In this document: piece after piece, positions 10,573 to 18,933 of the stretch
Layout of the letters: the number at the start of each line of letters is the position of its first letter
How positions within the stretch are numbered: position 1 is the first letter of the stretch
Source of the DNA: Microbacterium proteolyticum
Lineage (GTDB): Bacteria; Actinomycetota; Actinomycetes; Actinomycetales; Microbacteriaceae
Length of the DNA stretch: 64,000 nt
Assembly: GCF_014192415.1 (NCBI RefSeq)
Contig: NZ_JACHXY010000001.1
Coordinates: 310,001 to 374,000, forward strand
Direction: 5' to 3'
Notes under the pieces: generated by a model
Databases searched by the model: none
What the model was told of the DNA's origin: nothing
What the model saw: the letters and a program-made list of their open reading frames with translations, nothing else
Made by a program: the position numbers and the translations under genes

Positions 10573-12237
10573 TCACATCCGTTCCGGAGCGCTGACGCCG
10601 AGCAGCGTCAGACCGTTGCGCAATACCTGGCCGGTGGCGTCGTTGAGCCACAGGCGCGTGCGGTGCACCGGCTCGACGGGCGCGTCGCCGAGCGGGATGA
10701 CGCGGCAGTTGTCGTACCAGCGGTGGTACAGCCCCGCGAGCTCTTCGAGGTAGCGCGCGACGCGGTGCGGCTCGCGCACCTCCGCCGCGAACGCGATGAT
10801 GCGGGGGAACTCCTGCAGGGCACCCAGCAGGGCGGACTCGGTCTCGTGGTCGAGCAGCTCGGGAGCGAACTCCGAACGGTCGACCCCGGATGCCGCGGCG
10901 TTGCGCGCGACGTTGTGGGTACGCGCGTGGGCGTACTGCACGTAGAAGACGGGGTTGTCGTTCGTGCGCTTCTGCAGCACGTCGAGGTCGATGTCGAGGT
11001 TCGAGTCGGCGGAGCTCCGCGTGAGGGCGTAACGGGCGGCATCGACGCCGACGATCTCGACGAGATCCTCGAGGGTGACCACGGTGCCGGCGCGCTTGGA
11101 CATGCGCATGGGCTGCCCGTCGCGAACGAGGTTGACCATCTGGCCGATGAGCACCTGGAGGTTGACGTGCGGCTCGTCGCCGAAGGCGGCGCACATCGCC
11201 ATGAGGCGCTGGACGTACCCGTGGTGGTCGGCGCCGAGCATGATGATGCAGCGGTTGAAGCCGCGCTCGCGCTTGTCGAGGTAGTAGGCCAGGTCGCCCG
11301 AGATGTAGGCGGGCTGCCCGTCGGACTTGATGATGACGCGGTCTTTGTCGTCGCCGAACTCGGTCGAGCGAAGCCACGTCGCCCCGTCGGCCTCGAAGAT
11401 GTGGCCGAGCTCGCGCAAGCGCGCGACGGCCCGGTCGACGGCGCCCGAATCGTGCAGGTCGTTCTCGTGGAAATAGACGTCGAAGTCCACGCCGAACTCG
11501 TGCAGCGACTGCTTGATCTCGCTGAACATGAGGGTCACGCCGAGCTCGCGGAACGCCTCTTGTTTGGCATCCGGATCGAGGGCGTCGATGTCGCCGTCGT
11601 ACTGCTCGGTGACGCGCGCGGCGATGTCATGGATGTACGCGCCGCCGTAGCCGTCTTCGGGCGTGGGGTCGCCCTGATGGGCGGCCACGAGGCTGCGGGC
11701 GAAGCGATCGATCTGCGCGCCGTGATCATTGAAGTAGTACTCGCGCGTCACCTTCGCGCCCTGCGACGACAGGATGCGCGCGAGGGCATCGCCCGCCGCC
11801 GCCCAGCGCGTGCCGCCGAGGTGGATGGGGCCGGTGGGATTGGCGCTGACGAATTCGAGGTTGATGATCTCGTCGGCGCGCGAGTCGTTGCGGCCGAAGG
11901 CGGCGCCCCGGTCGACGATCGTCTTCGCGAGAGCACCCGCCGCCGCGGCATCCAGGCGGATGTTGATGAAGCCGGGACCGGCCACCTCGACACGGGCGAT
12001 GCCGTCGACCGCCTCGAGGCCCGCAGCGATCTCGGCCGCGAACTCGCGGGGGTTCGCACCGACGATCTTCGACAGCTTCAGGGCCGCGTTGGAGGCCCAG
12101 TCGCCGTGATCGCGGTTCTTCGGCCGCTCCAGGGGCAGGTCGGCGACCGTGATCCCCGCCGAGGACCCCTCTCGTCGGGCCTCCGCGAGCGGGGCGACGA
12201 CGGCGAGCAGGGAAGCGGAGAGGGCAGCGGGATCCAT
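10573..12237 (-). CDS. argS: Arginyl-tRNA synthetase
   Basis: Class I aminoacyl-tRNA synthetase charging tRNA-Arg. 554 residues, normal length. N-terminal Add-1 domain, then a HIGH-box variant ([10 protein letters not shown]), a KMSKS-like loop ([11 protein letters not shown]) and a C-terminal DALR anticodon-binding domain. The HLGG form of the HIGH box is common in actinobacterial ArgRS and is not a defect. ATG start at 12237; a TAGACT hexamer lies 9 bp before it, so the leader is very short. Confidence 0.97.
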   Translation of the reverse strand: MDPAALSASLLAVVAPLAEARREGSSAGITVADLPLERPKNRDHGDWASNAALKLSKIVGANPREFAAEIAAGLEAVDGIARVEVAGPGFINIRLDAAAAGALAKTIVDRGAAFGRNDSRADEIINLEFVSANPTGPIHLGGTRWAAAGDALARILSSQGAKVTREYYFNDHGAQIDRFARSLVAAHQGDPTPEDGYGGAYIHDIAARVTEQYDGDIDALDPDAKQEAFRELGVTLMFSEIKQSLHEFGVDFDVYFHENDLHDSGAVDRAVARLRELGHIFEADGATWLRSTEFGDDKDRVIIKSDGQPAYISGDLAYYLDKRERGFNRCIIMLGADHHGYVQRLMAMCAAFGDEPHVNLQVLIGQMVNLVRDGQPMRMSKRAGTVVTLEDLVEIVGVDAARYALTRSSADSNLDIDLDVLQKRTNDNPVFYVQYAHARTHNVARNAAASGVDRSEFAPELLDHETESALLGALQEFPRIIAFAAEVREPHRVARYLEELAGLYHRWYDNCRVIPLGDAPVEPVHRTRLWLNDATGQVLRNGLTLLGVSAPERM

Positions 12238-12276
12238 AGCCCGTCAAGTCTAGGGCGCGACGCCTGGGTGGCTGTG

Positions 12277-13086
12277 TCAGCCGATCTGCACCAGGGCTTC
12301 GTGGTCGTCGGGGGTGGTGGCATCCGGGGCGTCACCCTCGAGCACCGCGTCGACGTGCATCCGCTCGAGCCCGACGTACCCGCCGTGGTAGCTGAGGAAG
12401 GCGCAGTCGGCGGCGTCCCGACCCGTGGCGATGCGCACCAGCGAGCGGCGGTCGGCGAGTCGCGTGGCGTCCACGACATACCAGGCGCCGTCGATGTAGG
12501 CCTCGGCGACGGCATGGAAGTCCATGGGCGTGAGCCCCGGGGCGTAGCACGCGGCGTAACGCGCGGGCATGTCCATCGCGCGGAGAAGGGCGATGACCAC
12601 GTGCGCGTAGTCACGGCAGACGCCCTGCCCGGTCATCAGTGTCGTCACGGCGCTGTCGGTGCCGAGGCTGAGCCCGGGAGTGTAGGTGACGGTGGACGCG
12701 ACGAAACCCGACACCGCCGCGAGGAGATCTTCCCCCGCGAGGCCGCGGAACTGCCGACGCGCCTGGGCGAACACCTCGTCGGACTGGCAGTACCGGCTCG
12801 GGCGGAGGTACGTGATGGTCTCGAGATCGCTCGTTCGGGGGCTCTGCGACGGCCCCGACACCACCGCGTCGTACCGCACGGAGAGAGTCCCCTGCTCCCC
12901 CGAGAGGCGGTGCAGACGGCTACCCGACTGGTCGACGATCTCGGTCGGCGTGTACACGCGATCGCCCTGCGTGAAGGTCAGCTGTTCGTCGGCGACGGGC
13001 GCGCCCTGGGCCGCGGTGATCTGGAAGATGAGGTCGACGGACGTCCCCAGATCGAGGTCGAGTTCAGCGGTCACGCGGCGCGGCAC
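12277..13086 (-). CDS. Transglutaminase-like domain protein
   Basis: About 269 residues. N-terminal beta-rich part typical of bacterial transglutaminase-like proteins, then the papain-like core with the cysteine in GVCRDYAH, the histidine in DFHAVAEAYI and the aspartate in VVDATRL, all in the expected order. Soluble, no signal peptide; substrate unknown. The start was set at the GTG at 13086 because the same block (GGATTACCCG then GTG) precedes the gene at 62226; the frame is open to 13125 and an in-frame GTG also exists at 13074. Confidence 0.75.
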   Translation of the reverse strand: MPRRVTAELDLDLGTSVDLIFQITAAQGAPVADEQLTFTQGDRVYTPTEIVDQSGSRLHRLSGEQGTLSVRYDAVVSGPSQSPRTSDLETITYLRPSRYCQSDEVFAQARRQFRGLAGEDLLAAVSGFVASTVTYTPGLSLGTDSAVTTLMTGQGVCRDYAHVVIALLRAMDMPARYAACYAPGLTPMDFHAVAEAYIDGAWYVVDATRLADRRSLVRIATGRDAADCAFLSYHGGYVGLERMHVDAVLEGDAPDATTPDDHEALVQIG

Positions 13087-13140
13087 CGGGTAATCCTCGC
13101 ATGCTGTCGAAGGCCCTCGGACCACCGCCGACGAATCGAC

Positions 13141-13704
13141 TCACCCGTCTTTCTCACCCGGTCCGGGAGACGCTCCCTGCGGGGGCTTCTTGTCGTCATT
13201 GCCGCCGGGGCCGCCGCTTCCCGGACCCTTGTCGCCGCCGCCGTTCGGTGGGGACCGGTCTTCGTCGCCGCCGCCGTTCTCCGGCTCCTCGGGCGTCGGT
13301 TCGCCCGTCGGCTCGGCGGTCTCGGTCGGTTCCGGTTCGCTGGTCTCGGTCGGTTCCGGCGCGGTGGTCTCGCTCGGTTCCGGCTCGAGGGTCTCCTCCG
13401 GTGGCGGCGACGACGGTGCAGGGGTGAGCGAGGTGAGGTCTGTTCGCACGGTGGCGATACGCGCCAGGATGCCGTCGGCCTCCGCCGCGGTGATCTCCCC
13501 CGCGTCGCGCCGCGCGATGACGTCGGCCTCGAGGGCATCGAGGCTCGCCAGCGCGGAGGCGTAGTCGCCCGACGATGCCTGCTCGGCGACGGTCTGCACG
13601 GACTGCTGCCAGGCGGTGGGAGCCGCGGCGGGCGGCGTGCAGGCGGCGAGGGCGACGGTCGCGGCGAGCAGGAGCGCCGCCGCCGGGGCGACACGACGGA
13701 TCAC
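13141..13704 (-). CDS. Predicted lipoprotein with acidic Pro/Glu/Thr tail
   Basis: 187 residues. Signal peptide ending in a lipobox (ALAAC, cysteine near residue 21), then a helical segment of roughly 70 residues, then a long disordered tail rich in PEPSET repeats and Gly/Asp/Pro. The GTG at 13704 overlaps the stop of the kinase gene as GTGA and has GGAGG upstream, so the pair is translationally coupled. It may be an extracytoplasmic partner or substrate of the kinase pathway; that is inference. No known domain recognised. Confidence 0.7.
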   Translation of the reverse strand: MIRRVAPAAALLLAATVALAACTPPAAAPTAWQQSVQTVAEQASSGDYASALASLDALEADVIARRDAGEITAAEADGILARIATVRTDLTSLTPAPSSPPPEETLEPEPSETTAPEPTETSEPEPTETAEPTGEPTPEEPENGGGDEDRSPPNGGGDKGPGSGGPGGNDDKKPPQGASPGPGEKDG

Positions 13705-14963
13705 GGCCCCACCTCCGTCCACAACTCATCCATGTGCTGATCGAGCGGCTGCGGGAGCGTCGGCAGATCGGGCCGGCCGGCGGCCCCCGAACTCGAGAGC
13801 GACACGGCGGCGACCACTGCCCCCACGGCGAGCACGACGGCCACGAGCGATGCCACCACGACGTTCTTCTTGGAACCGCGGCCGGGCGCCGACGCCCCGC
13901 CACGCGTCCCGGCCGCCGGAGCGCCGCCCGCGGAGGAACCGTGCGACTCGGCGCCGCCCGCCGGCGAGAGCACCTGCGTGCGGTCCGCGCCCGGCGACGA
14001 AGGGTGGCTGTCGGGCTGCGGCAGCACTCGCGTACGGCTGTCGCTCCCGTCGAAGGACTGCGTCGGAGCCGTCGCGTGCGGCAGGACCGCCGTGCGCGCC
14101 TCGACCGAGGTCGCCGATGCATCCGCGACGGTGCGCAGCGCCACGATCAGGCCCGCGGCATCCGGTCTCTCCGTCGGTTCGAGGGCGGTCATGCGCTGCA
14201 GCACCTGTCGCCACCTCGGCGGAACGTTCGCGGGGATCTCCGGCGTGGAGACGAGCCGCGCCGCGAGCGCCTCATGGGGCGTGCGCGACCCGAACGGCCG
14301 CGAGCCGGTTATCGCCTCGAGCAGCACGAGCCCGAGCGAGTACACGTCGCTCGCCGGGGCGGCAGGCAGGCCGCGCGCCTGCTCCGGGCTGAGGTAGGCG
14401 GCGGTGCCGATGACGGTATCCGCCCGGGTGACACGGGTGGCGCCCACCAGGGCCGCGATGCCGAAGTCGGCGAGGGTCGCCCGCGGCGTTTCACCGACGT
14501 GGGCGGCGGGGCGGATGAGGATGTTCGACGGCTTGACGTCGCGGTGGACGATCCCGCGCGCGTGGATGACGGCGAAGGCCTCGGCGATCTCACGGCCGAC
14601 GACGGCGACCTCGTGCGCGGGCAGCGGGCCACGCGCGATGCGGTCCGACAGCGTGGGACCCGAGATCAGCTCCATCACCAGATAGGCCGGGCTCCCAGCG
14701 AGCCTCGCGTCGTAGAGGGTGACCAGAGACGGGTGCGACACCGACGCCAGCAGGCGGATCTCCGACCGGACGCGCGAGACATCCGAGGGGTCGGCGCCGT
14801 CGCCGTCGATGATCTTCAGAGCGACGCTCCGCTCCAGCGCCGTGTCGACGGCTTCATGCACGCGCGCGTAGCCACCGCGGCCGAGAAGTCGGCCCACCCG
14901 GTAGCGCCCATCGAACAACCCACCGTCGACGGGATCGGCGACGGTGGGCGTCGGCTCGTTCAT
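13701..14963 (-). CDS. PknB-type Ser/Thr protein kinase, single-pass membrane protein
   Basis: 420 residues. Eukaryotic-like kinase domain at residues 18-275: Gly loop GRGGYARV, VAIK-like lysine in VALKII, catalytic HRDVKPSN near 141, DFG in LADFGIA, and APE-like SPEQARG. A juxtamembrane segment follows with threonines in TQSF- and TRVL-type contexts, then one transmembrane helix at about 366-390 and a short outer tail without PASTA repeats. The lack of PASTA domains sets it apart from PknB proper. It sits just upstream of the lipoprotein gene it overlaps. Confidence 0.9.
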   Translation of the reverse strand: MNEPTPTVADPVDGGLFDGRYRVGRLLGRGGYARVHEAVDTALERSVALKIIDGDGADPSDVSRVRSEIRLLASVSHPSLVTLYDARLAGSPAYLVMELISGPTLSDRIARGPLPAHEVAVVGREIAEAFAVIHARGIVHRDVKPSNILIRPAAHVGETPRATLADFGIAALVGATRVTRADTVIGTAAYLSPEQARGLPAAPASDVYSLGLVLLEAITGSRPFGSRTPHEALAARLVSTPEIPANVPPRWRQVLQRMTALEPTERPDAAGLIVALRTVADASATSVEARTAVLPHATAPTQSFDGSDSRTRVLPQPDSHPSSPGADRTQVLSPAGGAESHGSSAGGAPAAGTRGGASAPGRGSKKNVVVASLVAVVLAVGAVVAAVSLSSSGAAGRPDLPTLPQPLDQHMDELWTEVGP

Positions 14964-14994
14964 GATCCTGCCCCGGGGTGCGTCCCCGAGCGCA

Positions 14995-15249
14995 TCAGAC
15001 GAGGTCGTCGTTCGAGGATCGCGTGGTCGAACGGGTGACCTGGGCGCCGCCCGCTCCCTCGGTGCGCGTGACCGTGTCGGTCTGGCGGCGCTTCATCAGC
15101 AGCACGATGCCGATCAGGAAGACGACGACGCCGGCGCCCATCATGATGTAGCCGATCATGCTCAAGCTGACGTATTCGTTGGGAAGGTTCACCGCGAAGG
15201 CGAGGATGGCCCCGATGACGAACAGGGCGATGCCGGCTCCGATGCTCAT
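14995..15249 (-). CDS. DUF6458-type small membrane protein
   Basis: 84 residues with two transmembrane helices (about 4-22 and 32-52) and a charged, Thr/Arg/Ser-rich cytoplasmic tail. The start is the ATG at 15249 after a GAAAGGGG ribosome site; the frame runs open upstream to 15327 but that part is unlike protein. Small proteins of this layout are common in Microbacteriaceae; function unknown. Confidence 0.75.
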   Translation of the reverse strand: MSIGAGIALFVIGAILAFAVNLPNEYVSLSMIGYIMMGAGVVVFLIGIVLLMKRRQTDTVTRTEGAGGAQVTRSTTRSSNDDLV

Positions 15250-15368
15250 GTCAGACCCCTTTCGAAGGAGTTCCCAGCATGGCAAGGACCGACCTTCACC
15301 GGTCATCCTCTTGACAACGCCTGTCAAGACGGGTGCGACTGCCCCACACGGGGTGTGACATGGATGCC

Positions 15369-15566
15369 ATGAGCCAGAACGATGTGACCACCCGATCCAA
15401 CCGCGGGCAGTGGGAGAACACGGTCGAGGGCCGCCCCGAGCTGTCGGCCAGCTTCCCGAGCAAGCAGGAGGCGGTCGACCAGGGGCGTGCCACGGCCGAC
15501 GAACTCGGTTCCGCGCACATCGTCGAGGATGCCGAGCCGACCGGGGCGGTCACCGACGAGGGGTGA
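15369..15566 (+). CDS. DUF2188-like small protein
   Basis: 65 residues from the ATG at 15369 (an ATG at 15360 is in frame and only three codons earlier). Contains the pattern W-x-N-x-V-E-G, then A-S-F-P-S-K-Q-E-A-V-D-Q-G-R, and a final strand with A-H-I-V-E, matching the DUF2188 fold in order. Soluble, acidic. Ends 14 bp before a strong hairpin terminator. Function unknown. Confidence 0.65.
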   Translation: MSQNDVTTRSNRGQWENTVEGRPELSASFPSKQEAVDQGRATADELGSAHIVEDAEPTGAVTDEG

Positions 15567-15580
15567 CCCCGGCGGAAACG

Positions 15581-15617
15581 ACGAAGAGGCCGCGATGGGA
15601 CATCGCGGCCTCTTCGT
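15581..15617. terminator. Strong hairpin beside the left attachment site
   Basis: Perfect 17-bp stem (acgaagaggccgcgatg, 3-base loop, exact complement) with a short T-poor tail. It can serve the DUF2188 gene on the plus strand. Before the element inserted, it would have lain immediately 3' of tRNA-Arg on the minus strand, so it is probably the original tRNA terminator, now 9 kb away from the gene. Confidence 0.8.
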
Positions 15618-15619
15618 GG

Positions 15620-15667
15620 TGGTGCCCCCGACTGGAATCGAACCAGCGACCTTTGGTACCGGAAACC
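15620..15667. repeat. attL: copy of the 3' 48 nt of tRNA-Arg
   Basis: Identical over 48 bp to 24660-24707, starting with the complement of CCA and running through the T arm, variable loop and the 3' side of the anticodon arm. Sequence diverges immediately after ggaaacc. It has no 5' tRNA half, so it is an attachment-site remnant and not a tRNA gene. Confidence 0.95.
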
Positions 15668-15772
15668 CTATGAGGCCCCCGGAACGACAAGGCTGATGCG
15701 TCGAACCCGCGGAATCCTGCGGGAGTAGAACGTGTCTCGATTATTTGAGTCAGGCCCGATTCCCGACGAGTG

Positions 15773-15790
15773 TTGTCAGATTGTTGTCAC
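15773..15790 (+). promoter_or_regulatory. Candidate integrase arm site, left end
   Basis: TTGTCA-N5-TTGTCAC, 105 bp inside attL. The same arrangement with the same spacing and orientation occurs at 24594-24611 near attR. It overlaps the last codons of the HTH-WhiB gene. Paired arm-type sites are expected for tyrosine integrases; binding itself is inference. Confidence 0.5.
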
Positions 15791-16366
15791 GCGGGAGGCG
15801 TCTGACCCGACGGTCGGCCAGTAGCCGGCTGTGGGTCGACCAGCGACGGCGTACGCCTCACAGGCTGCCTCGACGGGGCACGACGCGCAGATCCTCGCCA
15901 TCGTCGCTACGTCGTCCCCTGATGGGCGATCGTCGGTGTAGGTGTCCACACCGTCACAAGACGGCGTGACGTCGCGGAGAGCATCCCGGAGGGCCGCGAA
16001 CTCCCGAGCGCCGCGCATCGGGGCGACGTTCGCCAGCGGATCACAGTCAGGTGCCGGCTGCGGTCGGGGTGCCGCTGTGCGACGCGGTGCGCCCGCCTGA
16101 CGCCGTTTCATAACTCGCGGCGGCACCGATGCCATCACGGCCCCCGAAGCGTCCTGGAGGCGGTCCCGGGCGATCCTCGCCTGATGCACCGGATCGGCCT
16201 GCATGCGCTCGCGCCAGAACGCCAACAGGACATCCTCGCGGACCATCCGCCGGCCCTCGACCAGAGCGAACGACAGGCCCATGCGCCGCCATCGCTTCAC
16301 CGTCTCAGGGTGCGATCGCACACGTTCCGCAGCTTGCGCGTACGTCAGCCAGCGAAGCAAGCGCAA
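15776..16366 (-). CDS. HTH - WhiB-like fusion regulator of the element
   Basis: 196 residues. Residues 6-55 form a MerR/excisionase-like helix-turn-helix (LTYAQAAERVRSHPETVKRW). Residues 130-185 are WhiB-like: cysteines C137, C160, C163 and C169 follow C-X22-C-X2-C-X5-C, and RPTAGYW stands where WhiB proteins have the G-[IV]-W turn. This predicts an Fe-S or redox-sensing DNA-binding regulator. The middle is Arg/Pro-rich and probably flexible. TTG start at 16366, 15 bp after the upstream gene, last in the minus-strand cluster. Actinophages often encode WhiB-like proteins, but joined to a separate HTH this is unusual. Confidence 0.75.
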   Translation of the reverse strand: MRLLRWLTYAQAAERVRSHPETVKRWRRMGLSFALVEGRRMVREDVLLAFWRERMQADPVHQARIARDRLQDASGAVMASVPPRVMKRRQAGAPRRTAAPRPQPAPDCDPLANVAPMRGAREFAALRDALRDVTPSCDGVDTYTDDRPSGDDVATMARICASCPVEAACEAYAVAGRPTAGYWPTVGSDASRVTTI

Positions 16367-16381
16367 TCCCCAGCCTGCTCG

Positions 16382-16819
16382 TCAGCCGAATGGCGGTGAG
16401 GCCGGATCCATCATGTCGGGGTCGACTAGCTGCACCCGGAACGGGATCTGCGCCTGCACTGTTCCGTTAATGCTCACGTCGATCACGTATCGCCCCGGAC
16501 TAGGCACTCCTGCGTTTTCGAGGGGCACCGCGATGGAGGCTGAGGCGGGGGCGTCACTGTCGACCGAAAAGACGTCTACCGACCCCTCCACCTCGAACAC
16601 CACTTCGTCGTCTTCGCCCTTGCAGGCCGCGCCGAACGTGACCGTTTCCCGGTGTCCCGCGGGGAACTGGAAGTAGAAGGTTAGTCCCAGACGCGCGGCG
16701 AGTGGAGCGGGAAAACTGGGGCGCAGAAGCGTGGTGATCCCGCCACCGAGGACGTGCAGAAGGTTGTCGCGCACGGTGACGGCATCTGCCAGCACGGCAG
16801 TGAGAAGCGTCGGGTTCAT
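16382..16819 (-). CDS. DUF6941-like protein
   Basis: 145 residues. N-terminus resembles the DUF6941 family (L-L-A-D-A-V-T-V-x-D-N-L-L-H-V-L-G-G-G-I), then alternating beta strands and a final FRVQL strand, suggesting an all-beta single domain. Such proteins occur in genomes and mobile elements without known function. ATG at 16819 overlaps the stop of the preceding gene by 4 bp, so it belongs to the element's operon. Confidence 0.6.
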   Translation of the reverse strand: MNPTLLTAVLADAVTVRDNLLHVLGGGITTLLRPSFPAPLAARLGLTFYFQFPAGHRETVTFGAACKGEDDEVVFEVEGSVDVFSVDSDAPASASIAVPLENAGVPSPGRYVIDVSINGTVQAQIPFRVQLVDPDMMDPASPPFG

Positions 16820-17163
16820 ACGTTGAAGTACATCGAGGCGCGTGCACGGCCAGACGCACTTGACGACGCGGCCGCGGTGTTTCGCACGGAGGCCACAGCA
16901 CGGTTAACACCACAGTTCGCCTGGACCTCGAACGATGGATCGCCCAAGTCCGTCATCGAGTTCGTGTCGATGTGCAGGAACGCGTACCCGGAGCGCGCAT
17001 CGATCTCGGCGACGTACGCGCGAGCCTGAACTTCGTCCTCGCGCTCGACGGCGGTCACGATCTGGCCGACGTGGAGGGGCGCGCTCGCCTTGTCGCAACG
17101 CACCGGGGTAAGCCCGTGTGCGTCGCGCGAGTTCAGATCAACCTCAACTGTTGCGCGGCTCAT
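16816..17163 (-). CDS. Hypothetical element protein
   Basis: 115 residues from the ATG at 17163 (MSRATVEVD), which overlaps the previous stop (17160) as ATGA; the frame continues to 17184 without a better start. Mixed alpha/beta with a segment reading ALHV-like strands (SGYAFLHIDTNSM). Its own stop overlaps the next gene. No family recognised; coupling on both sides supports that it is real. Confidence 0.6.
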   Translation of the reverse strand: MSRATVEVDLNSRDAHGLTPVRCDKASAPLHVGQIVTAVEREDEVQARAYVAEIDARSGYAFLHIDTNSMTDLGDPSFEVQANCGVNRAVASVRNTAAASSSASGRARASMYFNV

Positions 17164-17603
17164 GCTGCCCGTCCTTTTTTCCACCCCGGATTACGCATCC
17201 GGCCGTGCTCTACAAGAGATGCTAGTGCTGAAATGTTTGGCATCGCCTGGAAAGGAGCCTCCCCCACCAGGTAGTGCCGCTTCACTGTCGGCACGGGGTC
17301 GCTCACGAGGTCTAGGCCCGCGTCACGCAACTGACTCCCGAGCATGACAGCTATCGTCTTGCCGTTCAAGGTCGATTCACCCGCTATGCGCGCGACAGCT
17401 TCCTCGAACGTTTCGCCATCCTCGCACCGGCCCGCGACGACAGATACGCCATATCGCGGCGGGTGAGTCCCATCTCGCGTGTCGATGACGTGCGTCTGCT
17501 CTGCGTTCGCAGTCAGCCCCTCCTCCGAGAACGGACTGAATCGCACGACAACCTCGCTGCCATCGCACGAAAGATTCACCCGAACAATGTAATCCCTCGC
17601 CAC
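17160..17603 (-). CDS. Hypothetical element protein
   Basis: 147 residues, GTG start at 17603. Starts with a beta-rich stretch (DYIVRVNLSCDGSEVVVRFSP) and has helical segments near the middle and a basic C-terminus. Two cysteines, no motif. Separated by 34 bp from the upstream coiled-coil gene and overlapping the downstream gene by 4 bp. Function not recognisable. Confidence 0.6.
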   Translation of the reverse strand: MARDYIVRVNLSCDGSEVVVRFSPFSEEGLTANAEQTHVIDTRDGTHPPRYGVSVVAGRCEDGETFEEAVARIAGESTLNGKTIAVMLGSQLRDAGLDLVSDPVPTVKRHYLVGEAPFQAMPNISALASLVEHGRMRNPGWKKGRAA

Positions 17604-17637
17604 CCGGCATCCGCGAAATGCGCGACGGCCGGACGTG

Positions 17638-18207
17638 CTAAAGCGGCTTCACCATGAGAGTTGGCGCGTCCACGTCGAACGAGGTCTGGACAGAGCAGGA
17701 CACCACGATGAGCACAACGACCTCGACGGGCCCGGGACGGATTGCCGCGAGCGTGCCGAACCTCATGCTCACCCCGTTCGTAACGGACGCCGCGAGACGA
17801 GCAGACGCACCCGCCGAGCTGCCCGGGATCGTCACACCCGTCGCAGCATCCCGAACGGCCATCCGCAGCGAGATGGCCGCGGAGCCGGACCCGAGCAGCG
17901 TCATCCTCGCGTGACCCGTCACCACCTCTACGAGAGCCGAGCCGGTCGACGTGAACGTGAGAGCCGTCCCCGTCTCGTATACACGCTCCACACCATCGCC
18001 GGGGACGGTCATCGACCACGATGAACCCGGATCCGTGGCTCTCGTCGTCCTGGCTCCGATGTAGTCGACCATCCCCGACAAGTTCCCCACGATGCCGGCG
18101 CGCTGTGTGCCCGATGGTCGGTTCAGGCGTGAAATCTCCGCCCGCAGCTCCGCGAGCCGATCCGCCAGGCTTTCCAGCCCCGGGCGGGGAGGAACCGGAT
18201 CAGCCAC
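17638..18207 (-). CDS. Coiled-coil plus beta-domain protein, possible structural protein
   Basis: About 189 residues from the GTG at 18207, which overlaps the preceding stop by 8 bp; an in-frame GTG at 18216 is also possible. Residues 10-30 form a short amphipathic coiled coil (LADRLAELRAEISRLNRPSG), followed by a 150-residue Ser/Thr/Val/Gly-rich beta domain. This N-coiled-coil/beta-sandwich layout is common in phage fibre or decoration proteins, so a virion surface role is possible; no specific family identified. Confidence 0.55.
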   Translation of the reverse strand: MADPVPPRPGLESLADRLAELRAEISRLNRPSGTQRAGIVGNLSGMVDYIGARTTRATDPGSSWSMTVPGDGVERVYETGTALTFTSTGSALVEVVTGHARMTLLGSGSAAISLRMAVRDAATGVTIPGSSAGASARLAASVTNGVSMRFGTLAAIRPGPVEVVVLIVVSCSVQTSFDVDAPTLMVKPL

Positions 18208-18691
18208 GATCGCCACCGTCCCCACGCTTCGCCGGCCGCGCCAGCTTCGACACGTTCGCCGGGAGAGGCGGTGCACCAGCGGGTGCCGGCGGTGCAGCCT
18301 CGGCGCTCTCCGTGGCCTTGCGCGCCTCGATCTGGGCGGACCGCAGCTCGAACCGCATGCGCACCACGGGCGTGAGCCCGAGCTGGCCCAGGATCGACGT
18401 CAGACGCCCAATGATCCGAAGTACCAGGGCGTCATCCCCGAGGTAGTCGGCATAATCCAGATCCTCCGCGAGCAGCCGCCCCAGGGCTACCAGGGCACCA
18501 TCCGAGGGCTTGAACCACTTCGCGGCCGACACCGACGCCTCATACGCGTCACGATGCGTCCGAGGGGCGTGAGCCACCGCATCGGCACGATCAGCGCGTA
18601 GACGAGCGTCACGCTCCGCCGCGATCTCAGCCCTCTTCGCAGCCGCCCAGATCCGCTTAGATTCGCGGCGTTCCTCCTCCGTCTGAGCCAT
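18200..18691 (-). CDS. Possible small terminase (P27-like) of the element
   Basis: 163 residues from the ATG at 18691 (the stop of the preceding gene overlaps as TGATG). N-terminal 45 residues are a highly charged helix; the C-terminal part is helical and contains L-G-Q-L-G-L-T-P-V-V-R-M-R-F, close to the LGLTPxxRxRL end of P27-type small terminases. If so, the protein would recognise satellite DNA for packaging by a helper's large terminase. The match is a short motif read by eye; alternatively it is an unrelated helical protein. Confidence 0.45.
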   Translation of the reverse strand: MAQTEEERRESKRIWAAAKRAEIAAERDARLRADRADAVAHAPRTHRDAYEASVSAAKWFKPSDGALVALGRLLAEDLDYADYLGDDALVLRIIGRLTSILGQLGLTPVVRMRFELRSAQIEARKATESAEAAPPAPAGAPPLPANVSKLARPAKRGDGGDRG

Positions 18692-18933
18692 CACACACCC
18701 CCCAAAATCTCGTCTACGTCGACAGCGCTCACTTTGCACCCGCTCGCGGTGGGGGAAACCGAAGCCGGTGGATCGGAAGTCTCGTCGGGTCGCCAGAGAT
18801 TCGGACACCCCTCCCCCTTCTCATGTCGTCGGGGTGCCGCGGGCGTGCTCGCTCCGCTGTCACGCGTCCGTCTGGCGGGCTGTCGCGTCGCCCGTGTCGG
18901 GATACCGCGTCGGGTGTTCGTCGTCGTCTCCAT
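18691..18933 (-). CDS. Small hypothetical element protein
   Basis: 80 residues. The ATG at 18933 has an excellent ribosome site (GAGGAG, 6 bp spacing); an in-frame ATG at 18993 would add a Thr-rich 20-residue extension but has a poor site. Basic N-terminal half, two cysteines, acidic end (VDVDEILGGV). It opens the downstream minus-strand cluster and its stop overlaps the next start. No family recognised. Confidence 0.55.
   Translation of the reverse strand: METTTNTRRGIPTRATRQPARRTRDSGASTPAAPRRHEKGEGCPNLWRPDETSDPPASVSPTASGCKVSAVDVDEILGGV

Noticed and set aside
15620..15667. A second tRNA-Arg gene
   Set aside because: Only the 3' half is present; the acceptor 5' strand and D arm are missing. 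It is attL.
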